A stretch of DNA of 64,000 nucleotides from Oceanospirillum sp047518265 (GCA_047518265.1 JAKZRG010000004.1:124001-188000); one strand, 5' to 3'; shown: positions 33,624 through 43,090, counted from the first letter of the stretch. Numbers and translations are program-made. Notes: a model not told the origin generated them from the letters alone.

Positions 33624-36600
33624 TTAAGAGTGTTCTGTCAAAACAGCCTTGTCCATTGCCCTTTTTTGATCGGTCTTTTTGCGCTCAAAAGCCGTCATTG
33701 CCATATAAAATACTGGCGTAAATAATAGGCCAAAGAAGGTTACTCCCAACATGCCAGAGAATACGGCAATACCCATGGCTTGACGCATTTCAGCACCGGC
33801 ACCCGTAGCTAAAACCAAAGGCACTACACCTGCGGTAAAGGCAATAGAGGTCATCAGAATGGGGCGCAAGCGTAGACGACAAGCTTCCAAAATGGCCTCC
33901 AGACGACTTTGACCACTGAAGCGACGCTCTCTGGCAAACTCCACCATCAGAATGGCGTTTTTACAGGCCAGAGCCACCAGTACAATCAGTGCGATCCGGG
34001 TAAAGATATTGTTATCCCCCTGCATTAACCAGACCCCGGCCAAAGCTGAGAGAATTGTCATAGGGATAATCAATACAATGGCCAGTGGTAAGGTCAGGCT
34101 TTCGTATTGTGCGGCCAGCACCATAAAGACCAAAAGTACGACTAAGGGGAAAATATAGATCATGGTATTACCGGCCAGGATCTGTTGATAGGTTACCTCT
34201 GTCCACTCGAAGGCCATGCCGTCTTGTAGCGTATTGTTCAGAATCTTTTCGATGGCTGCTTGCGCCTGATCCGAACTGTATCCGGGAGCCGGGCTACCAT
34301 TCAATTCAGCACTGGGATAACCGTTATAGTGCATCACCCGATCTGGCCCGGTTGTGGCTTCTACTGTCAGAACGGAGCCAAGAGGTACCATCTCACCGGA
34401 GGCATTACGGACTTTCAAACGCAGAATCTGCTCTGGGTCGAGACGATAATCTGCATCAGCCTGGGCATTCACCTGATAGGTTTTACCAAATAGATTGAAG
34501 TCATTGACATACAGAGAGCCCAGATAGATCTGTAAGGCATCAAAAACTTCCGATAAGGGGATGCCTTGCAAGAGCGCTTGCTCACGGTCGATATTGATAT
34601 CCATCTGTGGCACTTGAATACGGAAACTGGAGTACAGACCCACTAACATAGGATCTTTACGTGCCTCAGCGATTACCGCCTGTAGATTGTTGAATAAGGC
34701 ATCAAAACCTTGATTTGTTCTATCCTCAATCTGCAGTTTAAAGCCTCCCGTCGTACCTAAACCCAGAATAGGTGGTGGTGGGAATACCGCCACAAAGGCT
34801 TCATCAATCGCCGCAAACTGAGCGTTCAGCTGACCGGCAATCGCCCCTGCGGATAACATAATGTCTTTACGCTCGGTAAAGTCATCCAAGGTGACAAAGA
34901 CAATGCCGCTATTAGAACTATTGGTAAAACCGTTGACCGATAAACCGGGGAAGGCAACGGTCTGTTTTACGCCCGGTGCTTGTAGTGCGATCTGTTCCAT
35001 CTCACGGATCACGGCTTCGGTACGATCCAGGCTAGCTGCATCCGGTAGCTGAGCAATGGCCACTAAATACTGTTTATCCTGTGATGGGATAAAACCACCG
35101 GGTACTGTATCAAATAGTTTTACCGCACCTGTGACCAGACCCAGATATATCACACCTACCACAAGGCCCAAACGAATTAGGCGACGCACACCTTTTTCAT
35201 ACAGATCACCGCTGCGATCAAATACCTTGTTAAAGGGTTTAAATAACCAAGCGCCAAACAAGGTGTTCATCAAACGTGTTAAAAGATCAGGCTTGGCATC
35301 ATGGCCTTTCAATAACAGGGCTGATAATGCTGGCGAAAGTGTCAGGGAGTTAAAGGCCGAGATCAGCGTCGAGATGGTAATGGTCAGGGCAAACTGCTTA
35401 TAAAACTGACCGCTTAAACCTTGAATAAAAGCTGTGGGGATAAATACCGCACAGAGCACTAAGGCGATAGCGATAATCGGCCCGGTGACCTCTGTCATAG
35501 CTTGCTTGGTCGCGGCCACAGGATCTAAACCAAGGCTGATATTACGCTCAACATTTTCTACCACCACAATGGCATCATCCACCACGATACCGATGGCCAA
35601 AACTAGGCCAAATAGCGATAAGGTATTGATGGAAACCCCGAGCCACTGCATCACTGCAAAGGTTCCAATCAAGGAAACGGGCACGGCGATTAGAGGAATG
35701 ATGGACGCACGCCAGGTTTGCAGGAATAAAATCACCACAATTACCACCAGAATGATGGCTTCTAGCAGGGTATCGATGACCGCATCAATGGAGCCGCGCA
35801 CAAAGACCGTGGGATCATAAGCGATCTCATATTCAACCCCCTGTGGGAAGCGTTGAGACAGCTCCTCCATGGTCTCCCGTACTTGATTGGATAGCTCAAT
35901 GGCATTGGAACCGGGCCGTTGGAAGACCGGAATAGCCACTGCTGTCTGACCATTCAATAACGCACGGAGGGAATAGGTATCTTCACCCAGCTCAATACGA
36001 GCCACATCTTTTAAGCGAGTAATGGCGCCAGAGGGATCAACCTGAACCACCACTTGGCCAAATTCTTCCGGGCTCTGTAAACGTCCTTTCACATTCAGCA
36101 GGATCTGAAACTGTTTATCGTTGCTGACCGGTTGTGCCCCCAGAGTACCTGCCGCAACCTGGCGGTTTTGCTCACGAACCGCCTGTACAACATCACCGGG
36201 TGTTAGATTACGTGCGGCGAGTTCATCCGGTTGTAACCAGAGACGCATGGCGTATTTACCACCACCAAACATCTGCACATTACCCACGCCGGGTAATCGG
36301 GCCAATTGATCCTTAACATTCAGATCGGCGTAGTTGGAGAGATAGCTGATCTCTCGCTCACCGGTGGGTGAGTACAGGTGCACCACCATGGTCAGGTTGG
36401 GAGAGGCTTTTTCTGCCACCACCCCTAAGCGTTGCACTTCTTGAGGCAAACGAGGCAGAGCAGAACTGACCCGGTTCTGTACCTGTACCTGAGCCCGATC
36501 CAGATCCGTACCCAGAGCAAAGGTGACCGTTAGAGTCATACGACCATCTGTGGTGGCTTGGGAAAACATATACAACATGTTTTCCACGCCATTCAGTTCC

Positions 36601-36806
36601 TGCTCCAGTGGTGATGCCACGGTTTCGGCGATCACCTTGGGATTAGCGCCGGGATAATTAGCGGTAACCACAACGGTCGGTGGTACAACTTCTGGGTATT
36701 CACTGACTGGAAGTTGAAACAGAGAGATAGCCCCGCCCAGTAGAATCAATAATGATAAAACCGCAGCAAAGATAGGGCGCTGGATAAAAAAGTGACTGAA
36801 CTTCAT
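33624..36806 (-). CDS. RND multidrug efflux permease (HAE1, AcrB/MexB type)
   Basis: Inner-membrane proton/drug antiporter of 1060 residues with twelve membrane helices and two large periplasmic loops. The proton-relay Asp pair lies in IGIVVDDAIVVVENVER (TM4). The start MKFSHFFIQRPIFAAVLSLLILLGG is typical. It lies 5 bp downstream of its membrane-fusion partner. No outer-membrane TolC/OprM gene is in the cluster, so it must use one encoded elsewhere. Confidence 0.94.
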   Translation of the reverse strand: MKFSHFFIQRPIFAAVLSLLILLGGAISLFQLPVSEYPEVVPPTVVVTANYPGANPKVIAETVASPLEQELNGVENMLYMFSQATTDGRMTLTVTFALGTDLDRAQVQVQNRVSSALPRLPQEVQRLGVVAEKASPNLTMVVHLYSPTGEREISYLSNYADLNVKDQLARLPGVGNVQMFGGGKYAMRLWLQPDELAARNLTPGDVVQAVREQNRQVAAGTLGAQPVSNDKQFQILLNVKGRLQSPEEFGQVVVQVDPSGAITRLKDVARIELGEDTYSLRALLNGQTAVAIPVFQRPGSNAIELSNQVRETMEELSQRFPQGVEYEIAYDPTVFVRGSIDAVIDTLLEAIILVVIVVILFLQTWRASIIPLIAVPVSLIGTFAVMQWLGVSINTLSLFGLVLAIGIVVDDAIVVVENVERNISLGLDPVAATKQAMTEVTGPIIAIALVLCAVFIPTAFIQGLSGQFYKQFALTITISTLISAFNSLTLSPALSALLLKGHDAKPDLLTRLMNTLFGAWLFKPFNKVFDRSGDLYEKGVRRLIRLGLVVGVIYLGLVTGAVKLFDTVPGGFIPSQDKQYLVAIAQLPDAASLDRTEAVIREMEQIALQAPGVKQTVAFPGLSVNGFTNSSNSGIVFVTLDDFTERKDIMLSAGAIAGQLNAQFAAIDEAFVAVFPPPPILGLGTTGGFKLQIEDRTNQGFDALFNNLQAVIAEARKDPMLVGLYSSFRIQVPQMDINIDREQALLQGIPLSEVFDALQIYLGSLYVNDFNLFGKTYQVNAQADADYRLDPEQILRLKVRNASGEMVPLGSVLTVEATTGPDRVMHYNGYPSAELNGSPAPGYSSDQAQAAIEKILNNTLQDGMAFEWTEVTYQQILAGNTMIYIFPLVVLLVFMVLAAQYESLTLPLAIVLIIPMTILSALAGVWLMQGDNNIFTRIALIVLVALACKNAILMVEFARERRFSGQSRLEAILEACRLRLRPILMTSIAFTAGVVPLVLATGAGAEMRQAMGIAVFSGMLGVTFFGLLFTPVFYMAMTAFERKKTDQKRAMDKAVLTEHS

Positions 36807-36811
36807 AGGAG

Positions 36812-38083
36812 TTATCCCGCCTTCGCCAGTGATTGGCTTGGTTGGACGTTCTTTGAGGAAGCACCTGAAGACGCTCCTAAAGAAGAGCCTAAAACATCAC
36901 CCGAGGCGTCGGTCAAAGCCTTTTCCTGTTGGTCATTTTTAGGCATCAGTAACATCTGACTGAGATCCTGAGCATTAATCTCAACGGCTCTAGGCTGAAC
37001 CGGCATACCAGGGCCCACACGGGCCGGGCCATTGACGGCGATACGATCTCCCGGTACTAAACCGGTTTCGATCACACGTAACTCTCCAATACGAATGCCT
37101 GCCGTGACTTGACGATAACCCAGGGTATTATCGGCATTGATCACCAGAACAAACTGGTTTTTCAGATCGGTACCTATGGCTCTATCGGGTACTACGACGC
37201 TTAACTTGGCTTGATCCGCAGCGATACGGACACGGGCAAAAGCACCGGGGCGCAGTGACGCTTGTGTCGCCGTAAAGGTGGCCCGTACACGCAAAGTACC
37301 GGTATTGGGATTGACTCGGTTATCGATAAAATCCAGAGCGCCTAGGTAAGGAAATCCCTGATCACCGCTTAACTGCAAAGCGGCCATCACACCCGAGTTC
37401 GCATCCACCTGCTGGAACTGACGATTCCAAGTGCGCTCATCCACATCAAAATAAGCGTGTAGCTTTTGTGTTGAGACCAAAGAGGTCAATACGCTACTAC
37501 CGGCCTGAACATTATTACCCGCCGTGATAAACGCATTAGAGACCCGACCTGAGATAGGCGCACGAATCTCGGTAAATTCCAGATTTAACTCAGCCGCCTG
37601 TAATGCCGCAGCAACAGAAGCCAGCTCAGCTCGGCGCTGACTGACTAAGAAGGTGCGAGCTTCTGCCTGTTCAGTGGACATAGCGCTACGGGACTGCAAA
37701 CTTTTCGCTCGTTTTGCCTCAGCTTGCGCCTGACGCAGAGCGGCATTGGCTCGTACCTGCTCTGCTTTTAAACGGGTGACTTCGGTCTGGAAGGGGCGAG
37801 GGTCAATACGTACCAGCAGATCACCTTTTTGCACATAACTGCCTTCCGTAAACTCAACCGCATCAATCACACCACTGATACGAGGCCGTAATTCCACCTG
37901 CTCTGGAGACTCCAGCCGAGTGGTAAAGGTATGCCATTCAGTGACCTCGGTATGTAACACCGTCGCCACATCAACTGGTTGTAACGGACGTGCTTGAGGG
38001 GCTTTTTCTTGCGCAGCATCAGCAATGCAACCGCTTAAAGCAACAACGGCTAGCGTCACGGCTAGATAGGAACGAAATCCCAT
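36812..38083 (-). CDS. RND efflux membrane-fusion lipoprotein (AcrA/MexA type)
   Basis: A 423-residue periplasmic adaptor. The lipobox ALSGC (Cys about 19) follows a short signal. A split biotinyl-lipoyl domain (RISGVIDAVEFTEGSYVQKGDLLVRIDPRPF and EIRAPISGRVSNAFITAGNNVQAG) flanks a coiled-coil hairpin. The ATG at 38083 is preceded by GGAGG and is chosen over a frame extending 24 codons further. The C-terminal tail is Ser/Ala-rich and probably disordered. Confidence 0.93.
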   Translation of the reverse strand: MGFRSYLAVTLAVVALSGCIADAAQEKAPQARPLQPVDVATVLHTEVTEWHTFTTRLESPEQVELRPRISGVIDAVEFTEGSYVQKGDLLVRIDPRPFQTEVTRLKAEQVRANAALRQAQAEAKRAKSLQSRSAMSTEQAEARTFLVSQRRAELASVAAALQAAELNLEFTEIRAPISGRVSNAFITAGNNVQAGSSVLTSLVSTQKLHAYFDVDERTWNRQFQQVDANSGVMAALQLSGDQGFPYLGALDFIDNRVNPNTGTLRVRATFTATQASLRPGAFARVRIAADQAKLSVVVPDRAIGTDLKNQFVLVINADNTLGYRQVTAGIRIGELRVIETGLVPGDRIAVNGPARVGPGMPVQPRAVEINAQDLSQMLLMPKNDQQEKALTDASGDVLGSSLGASSGASSKNVQPSQSLAKAG

Positions 38084-38142
38084 AACCTGCCTCCAGGAAT
38101 AAAGAGTTTTAAATTTTGTTTCGAGAAGAATAATGGACAGGC

Positions 38143-38172
38143 CCTGACAACCCATGTCAGTAGAGTGTCAGG
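38143..38172. promoter_or_regulatory. Clustered TGTCAG sites upstream of the efflux operon
   Basis: CCTGACA (38143-38149), TGTCAG (38155-38160) and TGTCAGG (38166-38172) give one inverted and one direct repeat within 30 bp, about 60 bp upstream of the adaptor start codon. The position suits an operator. The binding protein is unknown. Confidence 0.4.
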
Positions 38173-38288
38173 ACTGATCAGATGGAGCGCACTTTCGCAG
38201 AAACCGGTTTAAACCTGTAGCGGGTAGGTGGTTGATTTGGTTTCAACTCTTAGTTGTTATCATACCTATTGACAGGAAAGTAAACTGG

Positions 38289-39806
38289 CTAGTTTACCTG
38301 CTGCATATAACGATCCAGCTGTCTTAGGCCTAGGGCTTCGGAGATGGCGGGTACGCCCACTTGTTCTTCGTTACTAAGATCGGCAATGGTGCGGGCGACT
38401 TTCAGTATGCGGTGATAGCTGCGGGGTGATAAGCCGAGCTTTTGCATGGCTTGTTGCAGCAGTTGGCTGGCATCGGGTTGCAGTTGGATCAGTTGATCCA
38501 GTTCTCGTCCGGTGAGCTGTGCGTTGCTTTTTCCCGCTCGGTCTAGTTGACGTTGATGGGCGATGGTAACCCTTTCTTGTACCTGTGCGCTGGATTCACC
38601 GGGTTGTACGCTGGCCAGTTGCTCTGGCGGTAGGCTGGTGACGGCGACCTGTAGGTCGATGCGGTCCAGTAAGGGGCCGGAGAGGCGGCTTTGGTAGTTT
38701 TTCACCTGTTTGGCATTACAGCGACATTGGCGCAGGCTGTCACCAAAATAACCGCAGGGGCATGGATTCATGGCCGCTACTAGCTGAAATTGGCTCGGAT
38801 AGGTCACTTGTTGGCTGGAGCGAGAGATATGAATCTCGCCGGATTCCAGAGGTTCCCGTAATACTTCTAACACTCGTCTATCGTATTCGGGCAGTTCGTC
38901 GAGAAAGAGTATGCCATTGTGGGCTAGGCTTATCTCGCCGGGTTTTGGCCGTGCGCCACCGCCCACTAGGGCTACGCCGGAGGCGGTATGGTGGGGGCTA
39001 CGAAACGGTCTTTGCCCCCATTCCTGCATATTAAAGCGTCCGGTAATCGATGACAGTGCCATCACTTCTAAGGCGTCGGACTCTGTCATGGCCGGTAATA
39101 TACCCGGTAGACGACTGGCTAAGAGTGTTTTCCCTGTCCCCGGTGGGCCAACTAACAGTAGATGGTGCTGACCTGCGGCGGCGATTTCTAAAGCGCGACG
39201 GGCTTGGAATTGGCCCTTCACATCCGCTAAGTCTAAGAGATGAGTCAGGCTGGTTTGTCGTTGTTCCGGTCTTAATTCACTTTCCGGTAGGGATTCTTGA
39301 CCGTGCAGAGCGGCGGTGACCTGTAGTAGATGGCTGGCGGTAACGACCTGATTATCCTGAGGCAGTGAGGCTTCACCGGCATTGCCTTCCGGTACTAACA
39401 TTTTTCGGCCTTGTCGGGCACAAGCTAGAGCGGCGGGCAAGATACCGGGTACGGGCCTTAATTCCGCTGAGAGGGAGAGTTCGCCATAACACTCATAATT
39501 TTCCAGTTCTTTACTGGGTATCTGACCGGATGCGGCTAACACACCTAGGGCGATAGCAAGATCATAGCGGCCGCCTTCTTTAGGTAGATCGGCGGGAGCT
39601 AGGTTTACGGTGATGCGCCTTTGGGGGTATTCAAAACCGGCATTGATCAGGGCGCTACGCACTCGATCCTTACTTTCACGGACGGCGGTTTCCGGCATAC
39701 CAACGATAGCTAACCCTGGCAGGCCATTGGTTAGGTGTACTTCAATACGGACTTCAGGGGCGTCGATACCGACGGATGCGCGGCTATAGATTACGGCGAG
39801 TGTCAT
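38289..39806 (-). CDS. comM: ComM/YifB-family AAA+ ATPase (Mg-chelatase-like)
   Basis: A 505-residue ATPase. An N-terminal ChlI-type domain is followed by the AAA+ core, with Walker A in LLVGPPGTGKTLLASRLPG and Walker B in ILFLDELPEY. A zinc-type CPCGYFGDSLRQCRCNA segment and the C-terminal Mg_chelatase_C domain complete it. ComM is a hexameric branch-migration helicase that aids integration of transformed DNA. The ATG at 39806 is preceded by AAGGAGG. Placement beside ubiK and glnK-amtB matches pseudomonads. Confidence 0.94.
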   Translation of the reverse strand: MTLAVIYSRASVGIDAPEVRIEVHLTNGLPGLAIVGMPETAVRESKDRVRSALINAGFEYPQRRITVNLAPADLPKEGGRYDLAIALGVLAASGQIPSKELENYECYGELSLSAELRPVPGILPAALACARQGRKMLVPEGNAGEASLPQDNQVVTASHLLQVTAALHGQESLPESELRPEQRQTSLTHLLDLADVKGQFQARRALEIAAAGQHHLLLVGPPGTGKTLLASRLPGILPAMTESDALEVMALSSITGRFNMQEWGQRPFRSPHHTASGVALVGGGARPKPGEISLAHNGILFLDELPEYDRRVLEVLREPLESGEIHISRSSQQVTYPSQFQLVAAMNPCPCGYFGDSLRQCRCNAKQVKNYQSRLSGPLLDRIDLQVAVTSLPPEQLASVQPGESSAQVQERVTIAHQRQLDRAGKSNAQLTGRELDQLIQLQPDASQLLQQAMQKLGLSPRSYHRILKVARTIADLSNEEQVGVPAISEALGLRQLDRYMQQVN

Positions 39807-39929
39807 AAAACCTCCTTGTGATAGATCGGCTTTCTCTCTAACCGACCTCATGGCTGGTCAGTCAGAGAGTAAGCCGGGCGTCCTGCCCGGATGGTGCTGG
39901 GGTATGTTTGGCTACAACGTTAGTGTAGA

Positions 39930-40193
39930 TCAGTTTTTTTCATTTAGCTTATTAAAGGCTTCTTCCAGGCTTTTTACTTGTTGTTCCAGTTCTTCCACCT
40001 TACTACGGGTACGCAGTAAAATCTCTGTCTGGATATCAAACTCTTCCCGGGTAATGAGATTGAGTTTGCTAAAAGCACTTTCTGCCACCATTTGTACCTG
40101 GCGTTTAAGCTCTGCTTCTCCGGGTAATCCTGAGCCACCGAGTTTTTCATTCATCTGACGGGTGAACTCGGAAATCATTTCGGGTTTTAACAT
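39930..40193 (-). CDS. ubiK: Ubiquinone biosynthesis accessory factor UbiK
   Basis: An 87-residue membrane-fusogenic BMFP-domain protein (YqiC family). It has an N-terminal amphipathic helix and a C-terminal coiled coil (FDIQTEILLRTRSKVEELEQQVKSLEEAFNKL), the usual form of the family. It works with UbiJ in aerobic ubiquinone biosynthesis. Confidence 0.93.
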   Translation of the reverse strand: MLKPEMISEFTRQMNEKLGGSGLPGEAELKRQVQMVAESAFSKLNLITREEFDIQTEILLRTRSKVEELEQQVKSLEEAFNKLNEKN

Positions 40194-40411
40194 CTGAAGA
40201 CCTGTTTTATATGTTTTGCCGTGATCTAGGCACTGCGATATAGAATTGCGCTGTGGCTCATAGTATCACTTTTTAGCCCAATTCAGAGGGGCTTTCTCTG
40301 GCTATCAGGTGGCTATAACAGACCTTTTTATTTCCTCTCTCTTTGTATCTTTGAATGCTTTCTAGAACAAAATCCCTATAAAAAAAGCTGTTATTTTTTG
40401 GTGCGCTTTAA

Positions 40412-40429
40412 TTGCACAGGATTGGTGCG
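40412..40429. promoter_or_regulatory. NtrC-type enhancer site
   Basis: TGCAC-AGGATTG-GTGCG fits the NtrC palindrome TGCAC-N7-GTGCA with one end mismatch. A nearby TTGGTGCG half-site precedes it. It is about 130 bp upstream of the sigma54 promoter, a normal enhancer distance. The 525-bp gap 40194-40718 holds this site and the promoter but no gene. Confidence 0.62.
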
Positions 40430-40545
40430 TTTGTTAGGTGGGAGGGTTTTTGGCAGTGCACTGTTTCTGCATCTAATGGGTTCAAGTGGGATCTGAAATA
40501 TCTCTTTTTTACTCTAACTTTATGATAAATAGCATTTTTTTCTTG

Positions 40546-40562
40546 TTGGCACAGCCTATGCA
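40546..40562 (+). promoter_or_regulatory. Sigma54 promoter of glnK-amtB
   Basis: TTGGCACAGCCTATGCA has the -24 GG and -12 GC with the required 10-bp spacing. The start codon of glnK lies about 145 bp downstream of the expected start site. With the NtrC-like site it predicts nitrogen-limitation control. Confidence 0.75.
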
Positions 40563-40718
40563 AAACCTTAAGCAAGATGGCTAAGAGGTGATGCACCTTT
40601 AAATAGCTACTGAATTTAAGGAAACAATTCATTTAAAGAAATCATTCAGGGCGGCAATTAAGAAGTCATTTAAGACTCAGGCAAGACCGTCATGATTTTT
40701 TGTATTAGGGGTAAACCA

Positions 40719-41057
40719 ATGAAACTGGTCACAGCAGTTATCAAACCGTTCAAATTGGATGATGTACGTGAAGCCTTATCGGACATCGGTATTCAAGGTA
40801 TCACGGTTACTGAAGTTAAGGGTTTTGGTCGACAGAAAGGCCATACCGAATTGTATCGTGGTGCTGAGTATGTGGTGGACTTCCTGCCGAAAGTAAAACT
40901 GGAAGTGGCGGTATCCGGGGATCAGGTTGATCAGGTGATAGAAGCGGTTACCAGTGCAGCCAACACAGGCAAGATTGGTGACGGTAAGATCTTTATCAGC
41001 ACCCTTGAAGAAGTTGTTCGTATTCGTACCGGCGAGCGCGGTACAGACGCTATTTAA
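40719..41057 (+). CDS. glnK: Nitrogen regulatory P-II protein GlnK (first copy)
   Basis: A 112-residue P-II trimer subunit that senses 2-oxoglutarate and ATP/ADP and blocks AmtB by inserting its T-loop. The T-loop has the uridylylation Tyr51 in ELYRGAEYVVDF. The start MKLVTAVIKPFKLDDVREAL is standard; an upstream in-frame ATG is ignored because AGGGG lies just before 40719. It forms an operon with amtB 57 bp downstream, under the sigma54 promoter. Confidence 0.96.
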   Translation: MKLVTAVIKPFKLDDVREALSDIGIQGITVTEVKGFGRQKGHTELYRGAEYVVDFLPKVKLEVAVSGDQVDQVIEAVTSAANTGKIGDGKIFISTLEEVVRIRTGERGTDAI

Positions 41058-41114
41058 TCCGCTACTTGTGAAGACTGTTAGCCGATAATTTTTCCGCCTT
41101 TGGAGGGCTTTCCA

Positions 41115-42359
41115 ATGGAAGATTTAGTACAGGTCAAGTATGCCCTTGACACCTTTTACTTTCTAATTTGTGGTGCGCTGGTCATGTGGATGGCAGCGGG
41201 TTTTGCCATGCTAGAAGCCGGTCTGGTTCGAGCTAAAAACACCACTGAGATTCTAACTAAAAACGTCGCCTTGTATGCCATCGCTTGTACCATGTACTTG
41301 TTGTGCGGTTATTACCTGATGTACAGCGGTGATTCTGGCGGCATTCTGCCTAATCTGGGTTTCCTGATTGGTGATGAAAATACCACGGATGCTGTGTTAG
41401 CCGGTGGTGACGACGCGCCTTATTATTCGGCCCGTTCTGACTTCTTCTTCCAAGTTGTATTTGTTGCGACCTCTATGTCTATCGTATCTGGTGCGGTGGC
41501 TGAGCGTATGAAGTTGTGGTCTTTCCTAGCCTTTGCCGTTGTGATGACGGGTTTCATCTACCCAGTGTCGGGTTACTGGACTTGGGGTGGTGGTTTCCTA
41601 AGTGAAGCTGGTTTCTCTGACTTTGCAGGTTCCGGTATTGTTCACATGGCAGGTGCAGCAGCAGCTCTGGCTGGTGTACTTCTACTGGGTGCACGTAAAG
41701 GTAAATACGGTGCTAACGGTGAAGTTCATGCGATCCCGGGTAGCAACATGCCGCTGGCGACGCTGGGTACCTTTATTCTGTGGATGGGTTGGTTTGGTTT
41801 CAACGGTGGTTCTGAGCTGAAGCTGTCAGACGTTGGTGAAGCAAATGCTGTGGCACAAGTTTTTGTCAACACTAATGCTGGTGCGGCTGGCGGTGCGATT
41901 GCTGCTCTGATTCTTGCTCGCTTATGGTTCCGTAAGGCTGATCTGACCATGGTACTGAATGGTGCTCTGGCAGGTCTGGTAGCGATTACGGCTGATCCAC
42001 TATCTCCAAGTGCTTTTGCTTCCACTATGGTGGGTGCGGTAGGCGGTATCCTGGTCGTATTTGCCATTGTTGCTCTGGATAAGCTGCGTATCGATGATCC
42101 GGTAGGTGCTATCTCTGTACACGGTGTTGTGGGTATCTGGGGTCTGTTGGCTGTACCTCTAAGCAATGCGGATGCGACTTTCGCTGCGCAGCTGCTAGGT
42201 ATTGTTTCAATCTTCGGTTGGGTATTCCTAGCAAGCCTGGTGGTTTGGTCAATCCTGAAAGCTGTCATCGGTATCCGAGTATCTGAAGAAGAAGAGTATG
42301 AAGGTGTGGATATCGCAGAATGTGGTCTGGAAGCTTACCCTGAGTTCACTACTAAATAA
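41115..42359 (+). CDS. amtB: Ammonium transporter AmtB
   Basis: A 414-residue inner-membrane ammonium channel with eleven membrane segments. The twin pore histidines are in IVHMAGAAAAL and ISVHGVVGIWG. The ATG at 41115 has GGAGG 8 bp upstream. No cleavable signal peptide is apparent, since the first segment starts near residue 12. It is located with glnK on both sides. Confidence 0.96.
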   Translation: MEDLVQVKYALDTFYFLICGALVMWMAAGFAMLEAGLVRAKNTTEILTKNVALYAIACTMYLLCGYYLMYSGDSGGILPNLGFLIGDENTTDAVLAGGDDAPYYSARSDFFFQVVFVATSMSIVSGAVAERMKLWSFLAFAVVMTGFIYPVSGYWTWGGGFLSEAGFSDFAGSGIVHMAGAAAALAGVLLLGARKGKYGANGEVHAIPGSNMPLATLGTFILWMGWFGFNGGSELKLSDVGEANAVAQVFVNTNAGAAGGAIAALILARLWFRKADLTMVLNGALAGLVAITADPLSPSAFASTMVGAVGGILVVFAIVALDKLRIDDPVGAISVHGVVGIWGLLAVPLSNADATFAAQLLGIVSIFGWVFLASLVVWSILKAVIGIRVSEEEEYEGVDIAECGLEAYPEFTTK

Positions 42360-42449
42360 GAGTTCCAAGTTAGAGTGAATTGAGTAACAGAACAAAACAG
42401 ATAAGAGATAAGTGATCAACAAAATGATCACAGAGACATCGTCTCATTG

Positions 42450-42476
42450 AAGGGCACCCTAGGGTGCCCTTTTTTA
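42450..42476 (+). terminator. Terminator of glnK-amtB
   Basis: AAGGGCACCCT pairs perfectly with AGGGTGCCCTT and is followed by TTTTT. It separates amtB from the second P-II gene, which therefore needs its own promoter. Confidence 0.9.
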
Positions 42477-42571
42477 TTGGCGATGATCACAGTATGCTAT
42501 ACGCAGATAAAACCAATGGATAAAATTTTACGCTGCCCCAGGTTGGGCACCGTGTTGATAGGAGCATAATA

Positions 42572-42910
42572 ATGAAACTGGTTACTGCCATTATTAAACC
42601 TTTTAAACTGGATGACGTGCGTGAGTCTCTGTCTGAGATCGGTGTGCAGGGTATTACCGTGACAGAAGTAAAAGGTTTTGGCCGTCAGAAAGGTCACACT
42701 GAGCTGTATCGTGGTGCTGAATACGTGGTGGATTTCCTGCCTAAAGTGAAGCTGGAAATTGCTGTAGGTGATGATGTTGTTGATCAAGTGATTGAAGCCA
42801 TCACTAAAGTCGCTAATACCGGTAAGATTGGCGATGGTAAGATCTTTGTTTCCCAGCTGGAGCAAGTGATCCGTATCCGTACCGGTGAAAGCGGTTCTGA
42901 CGCAGTTTAA
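42572..42910 (+). CDS. glnK: Second P-II protein (GlnK/GlnB paralogue)
   Basis: A 112-residue P-II protein, highly similar to the copy at 40719 and with the same T-loop (ELYRGAEYVVDFLPKVKLE). Differences cluster at residues 75-83 (AVGDDVV versus AVSGDQV) and the C-terminus. A GGAG lies just before the ATG. It is separated from amtB by a strong terminator, and I see no sigma54 motif with correct spacing upstream. It may therefore be expressed constitutively in a GlnB-like way, which is inference. Confidence 0.93.
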   Translation: MKLVTAIIKPFKLDDVRESLSEIGVQGITVTEVKGFGRQKGHTELYRGAEYVVDFLPKVKLEIAVGDDVVDQVIEAITKVANTGKIGDGKIFVSQLEQVIRIRTGESGSDAV

Positions 42911-42925
42911 TATCAATCCTGGTAA

Positions 42926-43056
42926 TTTATCGGGAATGTTATTAACTTATCGGGAATGCTATAAGCGTTCTTTTGAGACACAAAAAAGCCTCAACATATT
43001 AATATGCTGAGGCTTTTTTGTGTCTGACTTGCTTGTTATATTCCGATAACTTTCTA
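42926..43056. repeat. TTATCGGGAATG tandem and inverted repeats
   Basis: ATTTATCGGGAATGTTATTA is followed directly by the near copy ACTTATCGGGAATGCTATAA (42926-42965). A partial inverted copy (TATTCCGATAACTT) lies at 43040-43053. These flank the terminator hairpin and are related to the TTATCGGGAT family at 9946, 43653, 44889 and 54611. Confidence 0.5.
42976..43024. terminator. Bidirectional terminator between glnK2 and the copper chaperone gene
   Basis: A 17-bp perfect outer stem (GACACAAAAAAGCCTCA/TGAGGCTTTTTTGTGTC) with a nearly palindromic centre, placed between convergent genes. Confidence 0.9.
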
Positions 43057-43090
43057 AGAGAATACCCGGAATACAAATCCTTATGTCGGC

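Noticed and set aside
41726..42268. 180-codon minus-strand ORF over amtB
   Set aside because: It is a mirror frame of a highly conserved membrane protein gene; composition is Thr/Pro/Ala-rich without domain features.
42480..42571. Sigma54 promoter for the second glnK
   Set aside because: TTGGGCACCGTGTTGA resembles the -24 element, but the -12 reads GA rather than GC, and it overlaps the ribosome-binding site.
42497..42916. Minus-strand ORF over the second glnK
   Set aside because: It lies opposite a conserved P-II gene and shows no independent start signal.
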